A DNA stretch of 64,000 nucleotides from Corynespora cassiicola (lineage: Eukaryota > Ascomycota > Dothideomycetes > Pleosporales > Corynesporascaceae), in contig JAEUWY010000002.1 of the NCBI GenBank assembly GCA_022059125.1, positions 930,001 to 994,000 on the forward strand, given 5' to 3'. This document shows, piece after piece, positions 60,801-64,000 of this stretch. The notes below the pieces were generated by a model. It did not search any database and was not told the origin of the DNA. It saw nothing but the letters and a program-made list of their open reading frames with translations. Each line of letters opens with the position of its first letter. Position 1 is the stretch's first letter. The translations under genes were made by a program, and so were the position numbers.

Positions 60801-62078
60801 GATTTGCCCACACGTCCGACAGTGGTGCTTGCGCCTAAAGGTTGAGAAGGTATCGCCGCAGTTAAAACAGTCTTTTGCGTTTTCATCTCTCATCCAAAAC
60901 TCTCTATCTAGGATTTTCCGTCGCATCTGCGCAAAAGTATTGCTCGGCAAATTCGAGGAAGACTTTGACGACGTTTGTTGGTGTTCTCTGATGGGGGCGA
61001 CAGTGGGGCTTCGCACAGTGGTTGAGGTGAGAACGGAGCTCAGGCCGTCAGAAGAAGAGGCGCGAGAAGGGTGGAAGCCAGGGAGATGTGAAGGCCCAAC
61101 TTGCACCAGAGCTGGGCGCTGGGGCGCTGGGGCGACTACGGGAGTCTGCGAGTTGGAGGTGACTTGGGGAAGCTCTGTTGATTCCGAATCGTTGTCGGAC
61201 TTCTCCCTCCTATCGTTGAGAACGGAAGAAGCAGACTTGTATTCGCTCTCGGCGCGGTGATTGCTCTTTTCATAGGTGGAATCAGATGGGAAAGCAAACT
61301 TTGCGTTATCATTAGCAAAGCCGCCGCCCTCAACAACGACTATGTCGTCTTCGGTGGTATCGCTTTCTACATCTTGAAGATCCATGTCGCCCTTCTGCTG
61401 GCGAAACGGCTCGTCTCTGCCAGGTGGGTATCGGGGCGAGTCTCTGGCCTTGGGGCCAGAAGTATGCATTTTGGAGGAAGAGTCAAAGGTGGCGCTGCTT
61501 GGAGCCTTTGAGATTGTGCTGACTGGGCTCTGAGAGTAAAGGTCCTCTTCCTTGGATGGCTTTGCCGATTCCAAACTGGGTGCAATGGACGGGCGCGAGC
61601 GACCAGCAACCAGCGACGTCCTTGAACCATTCAATGACGGTCTCCCCGAGATAGTAGAGCTAGATACATTCGAATCTCGCGAAGGCGGAGGCGGGTGGTC
61701 GGGGAAAGTAGCCACGAGAGGCGACTGAAGCCTCGACGACGGCACCGAGACAACTACGGGCGACGACACGGCGGTGCCAGCAGGACTCTTGGTGGTGTGG
61801 CCTGCCTTTGCGGCGGACTTGTTTCTGGGAGGGCCCACAAAGCCATCGTCTGTGGCGTCGAGTGCACTGTCTCTGCTGCCGCCAACAGAAGCCTTGATGC
61901 GACTGTATAAACCGCTCAGGCCGCCCTGCACCAAGTCGATGCCCCGAGCCTCGCTGGCAGCGGCGGTGTTGGGCGGAGCAGTCAAATCGTCGAACGTGGT
62001 GAGTGCGCCAGAGCGCGATGCCGTGGCATGCATCTGGTGGAGGGATTCGGGCTGGGACCCCCGCGAACCTGCAGCCAT
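54824..62078 (-). CDS. FAB1: 1-phosphatidylinositol-3-phosphate 5-kinase
   Basis: Phosphorylates PtdIns3P to PtdIns(3,5)P2 on late endosomes and the vacuole, controlling vacuole size and membrane recycling. Predicted 2398 residues in two exons; intron 55168-55111 close to the 3' end restores [20 protein letters not shown]. Domains: a disordered Ser-rich N-terminus; an FYVE zinc finger at about 395-460 ([32 protein letters not shown]) that binds PtdIns3P; a Cpn60/TCP1-like domain about 700-1020 ([40 protein letters not shown]); a central Cys-rich CCR region around 1250-1500; a disordered stretch with a six-His run (near 1915); and the PIPK kinase domain about 2080-2398 ([51 protein letters not shown]). 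Start at the first Met (62078). Confidence 0.97.
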
Positions 62079-62832
62079 GGCGGCGGAGGAGCTCGTGCAA
62101 AAGCTCAGGGTGTGTTTGGTGGGGAGGGCGGGAGGACGAGCAGCTCTATAAGAGAGCGCATCAGGTGTCGCGGTCTAGGGCGTGGGTTGCGCGGTGTTGA
62201 TCATGTCCAGAAGGCGGTGGACAGGCAGCGAAGTGGATGGACGGCTTCTATATCGACTGGCAGCACGGCTACCTGGCTAGCGGATTGCGAAGGGCAGGGC
62301 AGACAATGAGCGTGCAGCTCGGCGGCTGGGGGGGCCCTCGTGGACAGTGGGCTGCGGGGCGGCGGTGTTTGCGGTGTCTGTGTCTGGTGCCTTCGGGAGC
62401 CTGGCGGCCGCGAAGCTTCTCGACGTCGAGGCTGGAAATCAAATCGAACGCGACCGGGCGATGACGCTGCAGTCAGGTGCCCACAGGCTGCGAGCTGCGA
62501 GGCGCGAGGCCGGCCAAGCTAAGCCCGGGGCCTGCCGCCGCCGCCTCTCCTCCGCTCCACCCCCGCCGCCGCCGCCACTCGGGTGCCCCCTCCAAAGCGC
62601 CCTCCCAACGCGACTTTTCTGGTTCCGTCTGTGGAACTCCCGCAACTCCCCGCCGCTGCTCACGCCCAATTGCCACACTCGACTGTGCGCCCGTCGGCAT
62701 TGCCCCTGCGACGGGGCCGTGGTTACTTCCGAGTATTCTTAGTCTGCCCTGCCCCTCGCGCCCGGGTCCCTGCGTCTCGCCGGCCGCCGGCTACCGACGC
62801 GTCGCGTGTCTCTCGCGCCAGTTGGTCTGCAC
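62079..62832. promoter_or_regulatory. Divergent intergenic region, FAB1 / telomere-protein candidate
   Basis: 754 bp between two divergent starts. GC-rich with CCGCC/CCGCCG runs towards the plus-strand gene. No specific factor site is claimed. Confidence 0.45.
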
Positions 62833-64000
62833 ATGCTCCATACTTGGCTCGAGGACGCTGTTGCAACGTCACTGCAGCTCGCCAACGGCTGGCTGGCAGA
62901 CCGTATACAGGCAAGGCAGCTCGGCGTCAAGCTTGAGCCGCCAAAGTCAAGCTTAGGCCTCTACGAGGACAACGGCAGCGTGCTAGACATCTTCGAGGAA
63001 ATCCACCCAGAACACTACAGCACTCTGCAGATCATCAAAGTAACAGCAGCCGGGTCCACATAGAGCAGCAACACGTCTAACTCGAACCAGGAACATCCTC
63101 TCACCGTCACCGACGGCACCACCTTTGTCGAAGCCGAACTCACCCCTCAGTGTAGACACCGCTTGCCGCACCCACGTCTCAACTCTACCTTCGATGTGCG
63201 CGAGTACACGATCCGCTTTACCTCCTACGGCCCCCCTCGCCTCCAGCTGCGATTCATCCTCAACGAGATCGATCGCCACAACAAGACTGCCCCAAGCAAT
63301 CCCGCCGCATTTGCACCGTTGCGTGAATGTGAGGATATTGAAGCCCTCGCGCTCAGGCTTAAGAACACACGAGGCGTGGACGACCGTCGATGCTTCCGTG
63401 CGACCGAGGGCGAAGACGAAGACAACATCATGGTGCCCAGTGAACATCCAGAGAGCGATGGTAGCATCGGCAGCCCCCAATCCCCAAACTCTCAGTCTGT
63501 ATTTGGCACTCAGCTCATGCCTGCATGGAATCTAAAGGAAAAGAGCGCGCCTCTCGGAGATTCCATTACTCGAAACGAACAAAATGCGCCTACTGAAAGA
63601 GGTGATGGACCTTCAAGGCCTGCAAAGCAGGCCCAGCTGCTCCGGCTGCTGGGATCCAACAAAGAATCCACATCGGTGCCTCGGGCAATGCAGCCTCCAC
63701 CATTACGGACCCCCCCTCACTCTGAAGTGCCTGTTGGGCCATCTGAACCAAACGTGGCCGAACAAAGCCAGCCAAATATCTCACTTGCGACAGACAATGT
63801 GACGCTGTCGGCGCAAGAGAAAGACCTCAGTACATGTAACTGGGTAGAAGGGTTTCACTTCACACGCAATACATTCTTAGTCCCCGCACAGCAAAGAGCG
63901 CTCCTGACTCGTGAGGATAGCTGGCAAAAACCCCCGCCAGGCCACCATTTCCCTGTTGCCAATGTTCCAATTGACATCAAGATTGCGATTGAGAAGCATG
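62833..64000 (+). CDS. Shelterin TPP1/Tpz1-like OB-fold protein, 3' end cut by window
   Basis: Two exons seen (62833-63039 and 63091 onward) with a 51-nt intron (63040-63090); the frame stays open to the window edge, so more than 370 residues. The first 140 residues have the layout of the TPP1/ACD OB-fold: an N-terminal helix with a Trp (MLHTWLEDAVATSLQLANGW), an amphipathic stretch (EEIHPEHYSTLQIIKEHPLT), a VTDGTTFVEAELTPQC strand-turn with the DG at the OB turn, then STFDVREYTIRFTSYG and LQLRFILNEIDRHN. After it come disordered Ser/Pro/Gln text and a later block with QRALLTREDSWQKPPPG. TPP1-type shelterin subunits bridge the Pot1 protein on telomeric ssDNA to telomerase. The identification rests on this pattern alone. 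It shares a promoter region with FAB1. Confidence 0.5.

Overview
This 64 kb window is nuclear DNA of a filamentous ascomycete (Pezizomycotina; Dothideomycetes is my tentative guess). The reasons are short GT-AG introns (about 46-84 nt, with CTAAC/CTGAC-type branch sites), dispersed monocistronic genes on both strands with no operons, 0.3-4 kb intergenic gaps, and proteins typical of these fungi: a TOK-type K+ channel, a DUF3433 membrane protein, AIM11, and a MoaE encoded on its own. I found no transposon, CRISPR array, rRNA gene or recognisable tRNA. The exon joins below are my own splice predictions. Most are constrained because the joined frame restores a conserved family motif.

Layout. 0-11.5 kb: TOK K+ channel (minus, runs off the left edge), a Ded1-related DEAD-box helicase (plus), a mitochondrial TPR-like membrane protein (minus) head-to-head with a Nop6-like nucleolar protein (plus), the molybdopterin synthase large subunit (plus) and AIM11 (minus). 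12.8-22.6 kb: a five-exon Thr-rich secreted protein (plus), a nine-exon DHA1-type MFS exporter (minus) and an internally duplicated DUF3433 membrane protein (plus). 24.9-30.7 kb: a TPR/SET/MYND protein (minus) head-to-head with a LisH-WD40 protein (plus), then an RRM protein (plus). 30.7-41.8 kb is sparse and holds only a monocarboxylate-type MFS transporter (minus) and a Tho1-like SAP protein (minus). 41.8-53.6 kb holds four plus-strand genes: a 1659-residue largely disordered protein with a methyltransferase-like C-terminus, squalene synthase (ERG9), eIF4E and a Caj1-type DnaJ protein. 54.8-64 kb: the very large FAB1 PtdIns3P 5-kinase (minus) and, divergent from it, a gene that resembles the shelterin subunit TPP1/Tpz1 and runs off the right edge.

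The genes are mostly housekeeping and unlinked in pathway: sterol synthesis, translation initiation, ribosome biogenesis, Moco synthesis, mRNP biology, endolysosomal lipid signalling and telomeres. There is no biosynthetic cluster, and I do not see one dominant undescribed system. The most interesting items are the telomere-protein candidate at the right edge, the altered first pore filter of the K+ channel, the duplicated DUF3433 architecture, the Ded1 paralogue with an acidic Gly-Phe tail, the methyltransferase-like domain without a clear glycine loop, the six-nucleotide first exon of the SET gene, and the threonine-repeat secreted protein.
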